From contig PUDQ02000076.1 in NCBI GenBank assembly GCA_002964805.2, positions 124,001 to 188,000 on the forward strand: a stretch of DNA of 64,000 bases. Reading direction: 5' to 3'. The DNA is from Trametes villosa. Taxonomy: Eukaryota; Basidiomycota; Agaricomycetes; Polyporales; Polyporaceae. The notes beneath the pieces were generated by a model. That model saw only the letters and a program-made list of their open reading frames with translations. It was not told where the DNA came from and made no database searches. Shown piece by piece: positions 10,749 through 21,502 of this stretch. Position 1 is the stretch's first letter; each line of letters opens with the position of its first letter. The position numbers and the translations under genes were made by a program.

Positions 10749-13612
10749 TTAGATCGCAAAGCGCTTCAGCTCGCTTGCGAGCAGGTGATCCTCCCCCGCC
10801 ACACGACTGTAGAGCCCGAGGTTCCCCTTCTCACATACCAGACTAAGCTTCCCAGCCGTCCCGTGCGTCTTCACCAGCTCCTGGATCTCGCGCAGCAGCG
10901 CGACGAGCTGCCGCAGGGTGTGCATCATGCCCGCGTCCTTGTTGAACTTCGAGAACTCCGGCGAGTCCAGCTCCTGGCGGATAACCCGGTCGAACGAGCC
11001 GCGCGTGTGCACCGCGACGAGGTGCACCGGCGTCTGCGTGAGGAACAGCTGGAGGAAGGTGTCCTCGGGGCTCGTGCGATCGAGGTACATCACTGAGCGC
11101 GTCGCGAGTTCGACCGCAGCGCTCTGCGGGAGGAGCGTGCCCGCGTGGATGACTTTCAGGTCTTGTACGGGTAGAAGCGTGTCGGCAGCGGCGGGTTCGA
11201 CGCCCCAAGCGGCGCCGTCGTTGTTGGCGGAAGTATCCCACAACGAGGCGGCGTCCGCCTGGCTTGAGCGTGGAGGGGGGTCGCCCCATGCGGCGGCAGC
11301 AGCGGCCGGGTCGTCAGCCGGAGTCTCCCACACCGCAATGGCGTCTTCGAGGGTAGTGACAGCGGTGGGGGAGTTTTGCTCGATCGGACAGGTAGTAGAT
11401 ACAGCCTTGGCATCGTGAGGAGCGACGTCCCATGCGACAGCCTGGTCGGTGTCGTCGCCCCACTTTGCGAGCTCGTCAACATTGGCAGAGGCAGCAGCTT
11501 TCGGTGTCTTGGCCCGGGTCGCATGCTCAGGCGGCTCGTCTCTCCATGCAGTGGCAGCGGCGGGCTCGGATACACCCCATGCAGCGGCGTCCCCGGTATT
11601 CGTGTCGCCCCATGACTGCGCGAGCTCGTCGATATCGAGGGGAGCAGGCGGGGGAGGGAGCTCAGGGACGCCTCCAGAGCCGGAGCCGGAGTCGGAGGTG
11701 TTGGCGGTAGGGGACTCGGGGCCAGGATTCAGCTCGGTGAAGCAGGCGTCCACCTCCCAACGGACGATCATCTTTAGTCCATCGAGGTCCTTTCCGCGAA
11801 CTCGTCAGTACCTTCGCACGACGCACGCATCGGCGTATACTACTCACATACTGCACGATGCGGAAGTGGCCCGCGCCGTTCTCGCATTCGGGCGCGTTCG
11901 TGGTGGCTTCCCGGACGAAGTTGTCGCGGGAGCCGCCCTTAGGAGGCATGACGCGCTCGCGGTCGCACACCGCCCATCGCTCCAAGAGGACGGTCTTCTC
12001 CCCGCCAAGGCGCAGGTCGATGCGGAAGTCGTTTCGTGTATCCCATTCGGTCTGAGGCGGAGCAGCGGCGGCAGGGCTGGGGATCTCTGGGTCAAGGTTA
12101 GTCGTGGAGGTGCCGGTCTCGTTAGCGTCGTTCTTCTCGGGCTCCGGTAGAGGGTCGTCAGTGAGAGTCGTAGTCGTAGGCGAGGTCAGATGGAGGCAGG
12201 GAGTACGAAGCCAACGGGCAAGCTTCCGCAGATTATTACGGTCGGTGATGAAGTCGACAGAGGGCCAGTCAATCGGGTACTCCTTGTCTTCCCCATCTTC
12301 GTCAACATCTTCGTCAGAGGATGGCGCGGCAGTGTCCTCGGCGCCCGTCACGGCGAACGTGTCGACGGCGCGAAAGAGAGGAATAAGGACAGATGCAGAG
12401 CGCATGCGATAGCCATTCTCGTCGAGCATCCGGATACCGTTGTCGAAACGGACCTGGATAGGGAGCGGACGGTCCCGCCACTGGCGCGGGAGTCCTGGCA
12501 AAGTCGCCGTCAGCGAAGTGCATCAACGTCATGGATACGTAGTCAGGAAGTATATAGCGCTTACCGGGAACGACGATCGTCGGGTTCGGCTCCTCGAGCC
12601 AGGTGTACGACCCGATGCACTTGAAGCCCTCGATTGAAATCGGTTTGTCCGAAGCGTCGACGCCAGGCGGCGTCAGCTGTTGGAACGCAGGCACGAGCAC
12701 GCCCTGCATGATGTCGCGCGCAGGCGGCAGAACCTCCAGATGAGGCGGGGAGCCCCGCGTGTTGTGGTATGCGTTCCATCGTCCGTTGAAGTTGTCATTG
12801 AAGCCTCCGCGTCCGCCATCTTGGCCACGACCACGGCCGCGTCCCCATTCGCCACGGCCGCCGCCCGATTCTCCACGTCCACGATCGTAGCCGCCCCGGC
12901 CGCGACCGCGATAGTCTCCTGGCGTTCCGCCGCGGTCCCCGCTGCCCCAGCCATTGCCAAACCCCCGACCACGAGCACGAAAGTCTACCCAGTTCCTGGG
13001 GTGTATCTCATCGGGAGATGGAGAGGTTGAGAAGGTGGGCGAGCGTCCACGAGAAGGAGGTGATCCACGGTTGCCCCAACCACGCCCGTAGTTCCCTCCG
13101 CCCCCTCCGCCTCCGTTGTTGTGCCAGTACGGTACCCCGCTCCCGCTCACTGCGGTAGAGTCTGCTGACGTCACGTCATTGTTGCTGTTGACGCCTGTAG
13201 GGCTCGCCGGGAGCGTCGCCCACCTGTTACTGGGGTGTGGAAGACCCGGAGGGGGAGGGAGGAAGCCAAGATTCCCGTCAGAGACCCCGAACCCAATTGG
13301 AGGGCCGCCACGACCACGACCACCACGCCCAGCTTGTCCTCCGCGACCACCGCGTTCTCCTCGCCCGTTTTGGAGCCCGCCTCTTCCACCGCGACCGGTT
13401 GTTGCCTGCGCGTTCTGAGGGTCGCTCTGCCCTTCTCGCGGGGTGTCCGTCCGTCCAAAGGTTTCAGAGCCATTGCCGCGGTTCGCTCCGCGACGCCAGT
13501 ATCCGCGATGGCCCCGACCTCTCTGTCCACCGCCGCGCCCACTACCTCGCCCGGGCTGGCCGGGGTTGTCTTCAGTGGCGGTAGGGCTGTCGCTCATAGC
13601 GATGCTAGGCAT
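10749..13612 (-). CDS. RGG-rich protein with a conserved fungal domain of unknown function
   Basis: Three exons (13612-12565, 12494-11848, 11789-10749) give 911 residues. The N-terminal third (about residues 15-330) is dominated by RGG/GRG repeats, as in RNA-binding proteins. Next comes a globular part with SYTWLEEPNPTIVVPG, then a splice to LPRQWRDRPLPIQVRFDNG, an acidic linker, FRIDLRLGGEKTVLLERWAV and FRIVQY, then MIVRWEVDACF. A Trp-Gly-Asp-containing low-complexity linker follows, and then a helical C-terminus (DTFLQLFLTQTPVHLVAVHTRG). The pattern Y.W....PTI.VPG followed by an R(F/W)E.D block occurs in fungal proteins often auto-named 'geranylgeranyl pyrophosphate synthetase'. No DDxxD prenyl-synthase motif is present, so that name should not be used. 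A role in RNA biology is inference. The start could also be the in-frame ATG at 13597. Confidence 0.8.
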
Positions 13613-14783
13613 GTTCCTGGAGCAGATTGTAGGGGTAAGAGACGAAGAGCAAGTGGGGAAGCTACCTGTAACACGGTCGTGTCCGAGGAGATATGGGGGA
13701 TTCACTGCCGCAGCCGGAGAAGTACTCCCGCTGGAGCGCTCCGTGCTGCAGCTGCATCGACGTCGCAGTAAGATACCTGTAAGAGGAGAGAAGAGCCGCG
13801 GACACGGTAAATGAGACGGTACGAAGAACGTATTGCCGCATAGCGTGTTACCGCAGCAGCGCTAGCGAGACGCTGCAGTCGTGAACTTACGTCCACGGTC
13901 GCAAGCGAGCATGCTACGCTGCTAGCCCAAAGCTTGGTGTGTAGCAGCTGCTGTCCGTGAAGTTAAAACCTCCCGTGGAAAGTTGTGTGCAAACCTCCGC
14001 CGCCCCTCTTGAGAGCAGAATCTAGGACTGACTGCTTGTGACGAGAGCATCTCTTTCTAATTTCGAGCCGACTAATCCGCGAAAGTGTGAACATCACCGA
14101 AGAGCATTTGCTCGCAATATGATCCCGAGGGTGTGAGTGTACAAAGGTGCGCCGCCCTGCCAACAATCATTGCAGAAACTCGAAGTATCGTGCTCTGCAC
14201 AACAACCCAGATACGTCAGCTGAGCCTACGCATACTATAGGACAAACCATTGAGTCTTACACATAGTCCAATCGCGTCGTGCATCATCGGGTGAAGGAGG
14301 TTAGAAGACGTATTTCGACTCGAGTCGTGCCAGGCGGGACGAGTGGCAGGACAGTTGAAGGGCGCTTGAGCTTGCAAACTCGGCGTGTGAAAGTCTGACA
14401 TAAGCTGCGACGCGCGCGGGGTATATATACCTGCGTGCCGACATAATCTAATCACCCCCCTCTTCTTTCCTACCATCACCATCCCCACCCCACCCGTCTC
14501 CCAACCGCACTCGCCATCTACCCTCATCTACCCCCACTTGCTCATATCAACCTCTCATCACTACCATCCTCCCTCACCTCACCTCACCTCCCCTCCCCTC
14601 CTCTCCCCTTCTTCCCCCTCTCCCCCCTTACGTACACACACCGTTTGCTTCGGCATCGGTGTAAAGACGAATAAAGCTGCATAAAACGTTAAACGAAGTT
14701 GTTGAAATCTGGCATATTTGGCATTCGGCGAATCGAATCGAGTTGTTGTTGCGGACCGTCTTGTCGTATTGCTCGTGAAGGAA
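13613..14783. other. Divergent intergenic region with a pyrimidine tract
   Basis: This gap separates the divergent RGG-rich and XPA-like genes. It contains a nearly uninterrupted C/T-rich run around 14440-14640, with a TATA-like GTATATATA at about 14420. I see no additional gene. Confidence 0.5.
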
Positions 14784-16231
14784 ATGGCTCCGATGAATAG
14801 TGTGAAACATGATGCGCCAGGACGTTCGACCAAGAAGTCGACGTCCTCCTTCTCCAAGGAGGCGAAGCTAGCTTCGTCTTCGAGGAGTAAGAGTGATACG
14901 TTGGGTACGGATGGTGGTGAGCAGAGTCGGCGCAGCCACACGGCTGTCCCTTCTTCTACTACCACCACCGTCCCTGGTGCTTCCACAACTAACGCTGCAG
15001 AGCCTGCAGCGGCGGTTGTTCCTCAGCTCCCTCAAGATGCGTCCCAACCAGCGGGCGGGGACGGCCAGTTTCAGTGGCCGCTGAGAGTCCCTGCTTCGCG
15101 GACGGTGAGAATCATGAGCGTCCGCGCCTGCGTGTATTCAACCTCTCCCATAGATCACGAAAACCCTTGCAAAGGACCAATACAGGGTTAACGAGGACGA
15201 GCTGAGAGAACTTCAGCACCGGGAGAAATGGTGAGATCTCGTTGTCGGATCTGGCGCCGCTAAGTAGTAGCTCGATCGTATCGCCCCAGCTGACTTTGCG
15301 ATCGTTGTACTAGGAATGCTCGTAACCCGAGCCGCCCAATTCACCTCTACAGGGAGCGCGATGTCGAACACAAAGCGTTGGAGCGCCATGGAGGTCCGGA
15401 GGGCTTCCTCAGATTGTAGGTCGCAGTACCGCAGCATGTCGCCTCCAACGGGCTGACTTTCGCCGCAGCCTGAGGAAGCTCTACCGTACTCACACCACGA
15501 GCAAGAAGACAACCAGTCCGTTTCAGCAACCCGACGACTACCGCGTCGCCGATCCGTACGACGCCTTCCTCTGCAAGTCACCTAAGCTCCGCGGCCTCCA
15601 GTTCCGGCTGCCGCGGTGGCTCTGGAAGGCGTGCAACCAGGCGTTGGACAACGTCGTCGGCGGTCGATTCACCGAGGTGCGCGAACGCGAGGAAGCCATT
15701 TCTCGCGTCGAAGGCAATTTCGCGCGATCCTACCCCGGCCGCCCGGCGGTGCCGCTGCCGCCCTCGCCCACTGTGGATGCCCTACGCCACGTCCTAGAAG
15801 CCGCGCCTAGGCTCCCGCCTCGTGCTCAATGGGGCAAGCCCGCCGACGGCCTCGAGCTTATCAGCAGAGCCACGCCCAACGACAACAGTACCGCGTACGA
15901 GTGGAGCCCGGAATACCGGGGCCGCCTCTTCGCTGCCCTAGACGCACTCCGGCAAGCGTATGGCACGGGCAGCGGGGGATGGGCGACCGCACGCTGGGAG
16001 GTGTACGAGAAGGTGCGTCATCCGCGGCACTACTTACTGCGGCGGGAAGCTGATCGAGGGTGTACCGTGACGCAGTACTGCGAGCGCATGTCCGCTGGAG
16101 TCGCCTACGACTCCCAGAACCCTCAGCCCCGATGGTTCGACAACGCCGCGAAGTGGCTGGACGAGGAGTACCTTCTCCGCGGAATCAAGGACCACGCCGG
16201 TGCGATGCCCGGGGCCGTTGGCAATGCATAA
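14784..16231 (+). CDS. Protein with an XPA C-terminal-like segment
   Basis: Four exons (14784-15104, 15154-15230, 15353-15415, 15469-16231) give 407 residues. The N-terminal 110 residues are Ser/Thr/Ala-rich and disordered-looking. After the first splice the sequence ITKTLAKDQYRVNEDEL, then an Arg/Glu-rich helix and a HGGPEGF motif, resembles the DNA-binding XPA_C segment of the XPA/Rad14 nucleotide-excision-repair family, which typically starts I-x-K-T-x-A-K-x-x-Y-x-L. The XPA zinc finger is absent, so this is not the repair factor itself. The rest (LRKLYRTHTTSK, RLPRWLWKACNQALD, YEWSPEYRGRLFAALDAL) is not recognised. An in-frame ATG at 14718 could extend the N-terminus. Nucleic-acid binding is inference. 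Confidence 0.7.
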
Positions 16232-17056
16232 TCGGCGCACGGCTATCCTCTGGTGATGTGTGAGACTGCGCCAATCCCAAGGTTCGTTGTTCGGATCTCC
16301 GTCACGCAGAGGTGGGGCATTTACTCATGGTTATATGTAGGTCTTCTCTACTATCCTTTCCCTCTCTCTACCCACCGTGCAAAGGTGTATATGCATTCCC
16401 TTCCATTCCCGCCTTATGACAAGTTCTCTGAATATATGCGCCCCTTCTCCTCCCTTATCATTCCCTCTCCCCGTCTTCATACCCCATCCCCACCCCTGAC
16501 TATGGATTCCCTTCGACCCTCCCTTTCACCCCCCTATGTCTGTCTCTGGATCGGATATCTATTCGCGTTGTACGATGGAACTTACTGAAAATCAGAAAAT
16601 GGCTTCGGCCGCCAAAACTATGTTGTGAGAGTCGGGATCACGCGTTCCGCTCGAGTCACAAGTCTCGCGGATCATTCTCACGGAGCCTGCGTCGGAGGTT
16701 ATGTTTGCGACGATCATTGCAGAGGTCGTGAACGGAATGCGTATGTGAAGAGCTTCTGAGGGAGCAGCATCGGGGGCGATTGTACGTTGGAGACACAGCA
16801 GAGAGGAGAAACGGGGAAAAGAGCCGGAAGATGCTATTAACAAAATGATAAACTAGAGATTGTACGATGTATGTCGAGCGAAGCTTGGGAAGGATGTGCA
16901 GGGTAAGGGCGAGCGGACGATGCAAATGGGGATGTAAGCAGAGATGGAGAGTTCCTTGGGGTATGTAAGTGTCTAAAATATATCACGAGTGCGTAGAATG
17001 CGAGAGGGAGAAATGTCTATATAGTCTGTAGCATCAACGATGCACACGAGCATCAT
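16232..17056. other. Convergent 3' intergenic region
   Basis: This is the 3' flank shared by the convergent XPA-like and zinc-finger genes. The left half is C/T-rich and the right half is relatively AT-rich, consistent with untranslated 3' ends. No gene seen. Confidence 0.5.
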
Positions 17057-18478
17057 TCACTGCATGTAGCGGAACGCGAACGCGTCCTGTGCCTCGCCGC
17101 GCCTGCGCCGCATCTGCGGAGACGGCGTGGCCGATGAGGTCGATGAGCCCGAGGGCGACGACTCGCGCGAGTACCCCGGCATGCTCCATCCCTGAGAGCC
17201 CGACGCGGACGGGTGCTGAGGCTGATGATGACCGACAAACGGCATGTTGTACGGCGGCAGCATGTCCGGGACGCCCATGCTCATGCCCATGTTCATGCCG
17301 GCGTTCATGGACGTGTCAAAGCCCATGCCCATGCCAGAGTCGAACATCGAGTCGGGGAAAGACGCAAAAGGGACGGCGTAGTTGACGTTCCCGTGCATAG
17401 TGGAGGGCACCGCGTACGGGTTGTATGGTGGCATGGCGGGGAACCGGTTCGAGGTCTGGTTGTGCAGGGAGGCGTTCGGATAGCCGGATATATTTTGAGG
17501 TTGAACGACAGGATAGGACGACATCGGAGGGTACTGGTGGGCGGTGTTGCCGTAGGTCAGAGGGTTCCCAACACGGGTAAGGTTATATGGGGCTTGATCT
17601 GCAGAGCTGCTAGACCCTCCGTTCCGTGAGGTTGGCTGGCGGGTGCCCGTGGCACCAGGGACAGCCGCGAATGATTCTTGGGAAGAGTGCAGAGAGTGCT
17701 GGGACGAGGTATCTGAGCTCTGCGCGTGACCGGAGGTGGAGGACGACGATCCACTCGCGCGGGAAGCGGGAGAAGAGCGAGAAGAACCAGCCGGCGCCGA
17801 AGACGGTCCCGCGGAGAGCGGCGAAGAGGAGGGGGCCACAACAGCGGGCGCAGCAACCTGAACCTGAGGCGGCAGCACCAGCGCGTCCGCCCCGCCAGGC
17901 ACGTCCCTCCACCTCTCCGTGGCGCGCGTAACCGCCCTCTCCGCGAGCTCGACCTCGTACCGCCGGCAGTCCTTCTCCTGCTTCTCGCGGCCACGCAGGC
18001 GGATCTCGGCGACGGCGTCCTTCGCGTGCGGCGTGTGCCCGTGCTGCGTCTTGCGGTGCCGCGAGAGGACCGCGCGGTCGTCGAAGCGCGCGGCGCAGGG
18101 CGCGACGGCGCCGTGCTCGTCGACCCAGTAGTGTGGGCAGCGGTACGGGCGCGTGCCGTTGCTAGTAGGGTGGGTGGTGAGCGGTGAGCGAGGAGAGGGG
18201 ATGGGGGAGGGGAGAGGGTACGTACTGCCATTTGTTGATGTGGACGTCCATGTTCTGTTTTTGGTTGAAGCGGTCTTCGCAGTACTCGAACGGACACTTC
18301 ATGATTCTATGCCTCGAGTGAGTGTGTTGCGGGCGTTCGGTCAGAGGTAGACTACAGACCCTTGAGCCAAGTGCGACCGCTTGTGGCGGCGGAGGTCTCG
18401 AGCAAAGTACTTGCCGCACTCGTCGCATTCGCCCTTGTCGGGGCCTTGCTCTGCCTTCGAGGTACGCTGAGGGGCCAT
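17057..18478 (-). CDS. C2H2 zinc-finger protein with Met/Gly-rich tail, copy 1
   Basis: Three exons (18478-18360, 18306-18226, 18161-17057) give 434 residues. A first finger-like module (CDECGKYFARDLRRHKRSH) is followed by a second (CPFEYCEDRFNQKQNMDVHINKW). After the second splice comes GTRPYRCPHYW, then CAARFDDRAVLSRHRKTQHGH. This makes three C2H2-type units with a TG(E/T)RPY-like linker, as in DNA-binding transcription factors. The remainder is Ser/Pro-rich with runs of Met-Gly (GMGMGFD, MNMGMSMG) and ends in QMRRRRGEAQDAFAFRYMQ. The gene is paralogous to 44561-46264 over its whole length with conserved intron positions. The first donor reads GTCTGT, weaker than its neighbours. A nuclear regulatory role is inferred. 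The target is unknown. Confidence 0.85.
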
Positions 18479-18589
18479 TTCGGTATTTTGCCAGAAGGTT
18501 AACTGGGGGAATACGCAGGTGCGGGAATACGCAGAGCGGATAGAGACTGTTCTCGAGCGGTGAATGCAACGGATGACAGTTGGAGTGTC

Positions 18590-19310
18590 CTACGCTATGG
18601 CGAGCCATGATATATACCAGGTGTGCGCCGTCTCTTGGACACCTCGAGGGGCGCACCTTTGGCCTCAGAAGGTCGTTTGGTTCACGCAGCCCAAGCAGGA
18701 GCGGGCGGACCACGCGATCCCGCCCCCGCCGACGGACGTAGCCCCAGTATGGGCTTGGACGTCGGGGTCAAAGGCGGGTGGCGCATCTTCTGGTCACGGC
18801 GTACTCTGCCTGTCCAAGTATCAGTATCTCGACTCCGTTACTCTAAAGCGCCGACGACTATGCTCACCTGGCAACCGCTTTGTGCGACTTTCAAGACATG
18901 CACCCGTGGTGAGATCATCCGTCTGGCTGTGTAAGTGAATCCGTACCTATCCTTCCCGCTCAGGTAAACGCCTGGACCACAGGGACTGTGTCCGTATACC
19001 TCGAATCTACGCCAGGAGACCTCGGACACACTAGCCATCCTTGCCCGAGATACTCGGGAGGGCGCTGAGGTGGCTGTGCGCTAGGGCTCGAGGACATGTC
19101 CGTCGCTCCTCCCTGTGCCCGCGGGCCTTCTTCGCCTCCGCCCACCACGGATCTGGGTTACGTCCGAAGGTGTCGAGATCTGGTCGGGGACTATGTGCGC
19201 CGTCAGAGATCTCGTCGTAGATCGGCTTTGGCTATGTAAATCGCCGATGAGCTCACCTCAAGCTGAGCCGAATTGATTAGAGATGCGGTACCACTCAATG
19301 CATCTCAGGG
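18590..19310 (-). repeat. Inverted segmental duplication, arm 1 (zinc-finger upstream region)
   Basis: Reverse-complement blocks match the plus strand at about 43720-44470 in the same order. Shared blocks are CTGGTATATAT, GCCATAGCGTAGGA, GGCGGAGGCGAAGAAGGCC (one base different) and TACATAGCCAA just before the CGAGATCTCTGACGGCGCA-like block. Similarity is interrupted by substitutions and small indels, so the duplication is not recent. Confidence 0.75.
18611..18616 (-). promoter_or_regulatory. TATA box of zinc-finger copy 1
   Basis: TATATA on the minus strand lies about 130 bp before the ATG at 18478. It is followed downstream by GCCATAGCGTAGGA. The same TATA-plus-block arrangement stands before the paralogue at 44561. 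Confidence 0.65.
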
Positions 19311-19417
19311 GAGCATGCGCGGGATGGGTTCTCTTCGCTCCTACAGAAGACGACCTTGACGTTGAGGTGGCAGCCCTTGCTCCGGTGCGCGAGCGTGAAC
19401 GTCTTCTGCCAGCCCAT
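19294..19417 (-). pseudogene. 5' fragment of a UPF0047/YjbQ-family gene
   Basis: From the ATG at 19417 the frame reads MGWQKTFTLAHRSKGCHL, a good match to the N-terminus of the YjbQ/UPF0047 family, whose members begin with W(F)QKTxTLxxRSxGCHLxTDE. After CHL the frame degenerates and stops at 19294, where a full gene would need about 110 more residues. No other part of the family is visible nearby. The fragment lies in the same orientation as zinc-finger copy 1 and within the duplicated upstream segment. A more degenerate counterpart is at about 43580-43660. It is a remnant, not a functional gene. Confidence 0.55.
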
Positions 19418-19840
19418 GGTGAGGGTGGTCGTGGGTATGCCGAGGTCAATGTTGCTTGTACTGGCATACCCCTGCGTTGGCTACGAAGGGCAAGCACGAT
19501 ATGTGCGTCGTATTTTCAGGACACATCCAACACCTGCCGGTGAAGCCTCATGCGCTGTGACCAGGACCAGGACCAGCATCAACAAATCGACGTAAGGTTC
19601 AAGCGTCTGTCAGTCACTCTGTCAGGAGCTGGTCAGGCTATAACAACCAGCCGTCGTTGCTGTTGCCTGAACGTCGTAGAAAGCACGGGCCGGACGATGG
19701 TAGTCTCGCCGCCTAAAGTATCAGTACAATCTCGCTGCCTAAACGGAAACATTCGACATATCCTGACTGAGATGACCTGCCAAATTTCTCGTTAGCTTGC
19801 AAGTCCCCGTGAATCATGCAAATCCGTAAGACCCGCCTAG

Positions 19841-21022
19841 TCAAAGCTTCACCGAGGGCGTCAGCGACCCCATGCGGACGACGCTCCCGCCGTCGACCTG
19901 TATCGTAGCGCCGTTGATGAACGCGCCCGCGCGGCTCGCGAGGAAGATGCACGCCCCAGCAACGTCCTCTGGCGTGCCGATGCGCCCGAGTGGGATGCTC
20001 GCGCGGATGATGTCGCCCTGCTCACGCAGCGTCTGCGCCATCACTACATGCGGGAGTCACAGTCAGCTCTATGCAAAACGATGTAAGAAGCGACTTACTC
20101 TTGCTCTCGAACGGCCCTACAAGAGGGTGAGTATTGGGCGAGCAGGAAAGAGGGAGGGAGGTGCGTACCACATGCGAGGGTGTTGCTGGTGATGCCCTCC
20201 CCGCCCAGGCGGCCGGCGAGGTGCCGGCTAAGGTGGTGCAAACCCGCCTTCGACGCGGAGTACGCGTACGTCTCGTGGTCGGGCACGCTGAGGCCCTCAA
20301 CGGAGCCGATCTGAGGAAAGGACGTTAGACCGGGCCTGTTCGTGCACATGACACGATTCTTACGTTGATGATACGTGCCGGGTCCCGATATGCACCATCG
20401 GCGTGCCCGCCCTGCTCAGCCGCTGCGCGGAGGAGGGGGAGGGACTTCTGCGTGAGGGTGAACACGCGCTGGAGGTTGAGCGTGAGGAGCTTGCTCCATG
20501 CCGCATCCTAATGCAATCTCTTCGTCAGTAGATGTACCCCCTGTATAGCAGATGCGTCTGGCGTACGGGGTAGTCGTCGAGCGTCGAGCCCCATGCGGCA
20601 CCGGCGTTGTTGACGAGGACGTGCAGCGCCTTCTCGCGTGCGCTGAGCTCCTTCACGAGCCTGTCGACTTCCTCGAGCTTCTGCATGTCTGCCGGGAGGG
20701 GAATGCAGGTCCCAGCCCCTAGGGCATTGAGCTCGTTTGCGGTGGCGGAGCAGTCCTTTGCGGAGCGAGACGAGATATACACCTTCGGGTTCGCAGGTTG
20801 AACGCGTCGTTCTTCGAGATACAAGTTCACTGCGCACCTTAGCCCCGTTCTTCACAAAGCCGGTCGCAATCTGCAGCCGTACAACGCGTCCCTCAGCCCC
20901 GTGCACTGAATGTGTCTGAGCTTGCGCATACGCACCATCTTGCCGATTCCACGACTGCCTCCAGTGACAAGCACGACCTTGTCCTTCACGTCGAAGAGAT
21001 TGTTCACCTGGAATGAAGCCAT
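19841..21022 (-). CDS. Short-chain dehydrogenase/reductase (SDR)
   Basis: Seven exons (21022-20936, 20870-20838, 20782-20567, 20507-20364, 20310-20169, 20116-20099, 20043-19841) give 280 residues. The classical SDR order is present: the cofactor motif [12 protein letters not shown] near residue 15-25, VYISSRS (the SRS hints at NADP preference), the structural [20 protein letters not shown] with the catalytic Ser, the active-site YSASK, and the C-terminal [24 protein letters not shown] with [11 protein letters not shown]. The closest look is to 3-oxoacyl-ACP-reductase/RhlG-like fungal SDRs, but the substrate is unknown. One exon is only 18 nt. The gene is divergent from the MFS transporter with 480 bp between the starts, so the two could share a promoter. 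Confidence 0.92.
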
Positions 21023-21502
21023 AGTCGCACGAGGAGGTTCAAGAAGGAGTGAGGGGTTGTAAACATGACTGCTAGGAGGTTGTGGGGTTTATGTCGCCGT
21101 CCCAAGACCGGGGCAGGCAAGCTGCTCAACCGAATCGGTGGTCAGGCGACCCCGGGCCGGTTATACCATGTACCCGAATATACTAAGCGGCTCGTCACTC
21201 GACACTCCGGAGACGCAACTCTTCCACAAACCCTCTGAACCAACGGTATGGAATGTCAAGAATACTCAGGTCGTTCATCACAAGAGCACTATACCGCGGT
21301 ACACCCAGGATTCGCCTCCGGATCGGCCGAAAGCACGAAAGTTGGGATGTGGGAAACGGCAGGCCGCGCCGGAGCGCGCGGGGGCATGCTGGCTGAAAGC
21401 GACTGATCTTTCTCGTCTGTTGCTATTTCCGACAACGAAGACATTCATAATCATGGCCGTGCAACTCCTCGCTCTTCGCGCACCACTCTGCCTGCTACAG
21501 CC
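21023..21502. promoter_or_regulatory. Divergent promoter region, SDR and MFS genes
   Basis: These 480 bp separate the start codons of two divergently transcribed genes and hold no gene. No perfect TATA box is obvious on either side. A shared regulatory region is inference from the arrangement. Confidence 0.45.

Larger units (their letters stand above)
18479..19840. other. Zinc-finger copy 1 upstream region (duplicated)
   Basis: This region contains the TATA box and promoter of the zinc-finger gene and the UPF0047 fragment at 19294-19417. Much of 18590-19420 is matched in inverted orientation at about 43550-44470. Beyond 19420 I see nothing recognisable up to the end of the dehydrogenase gene. 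Confidence 0.6.
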
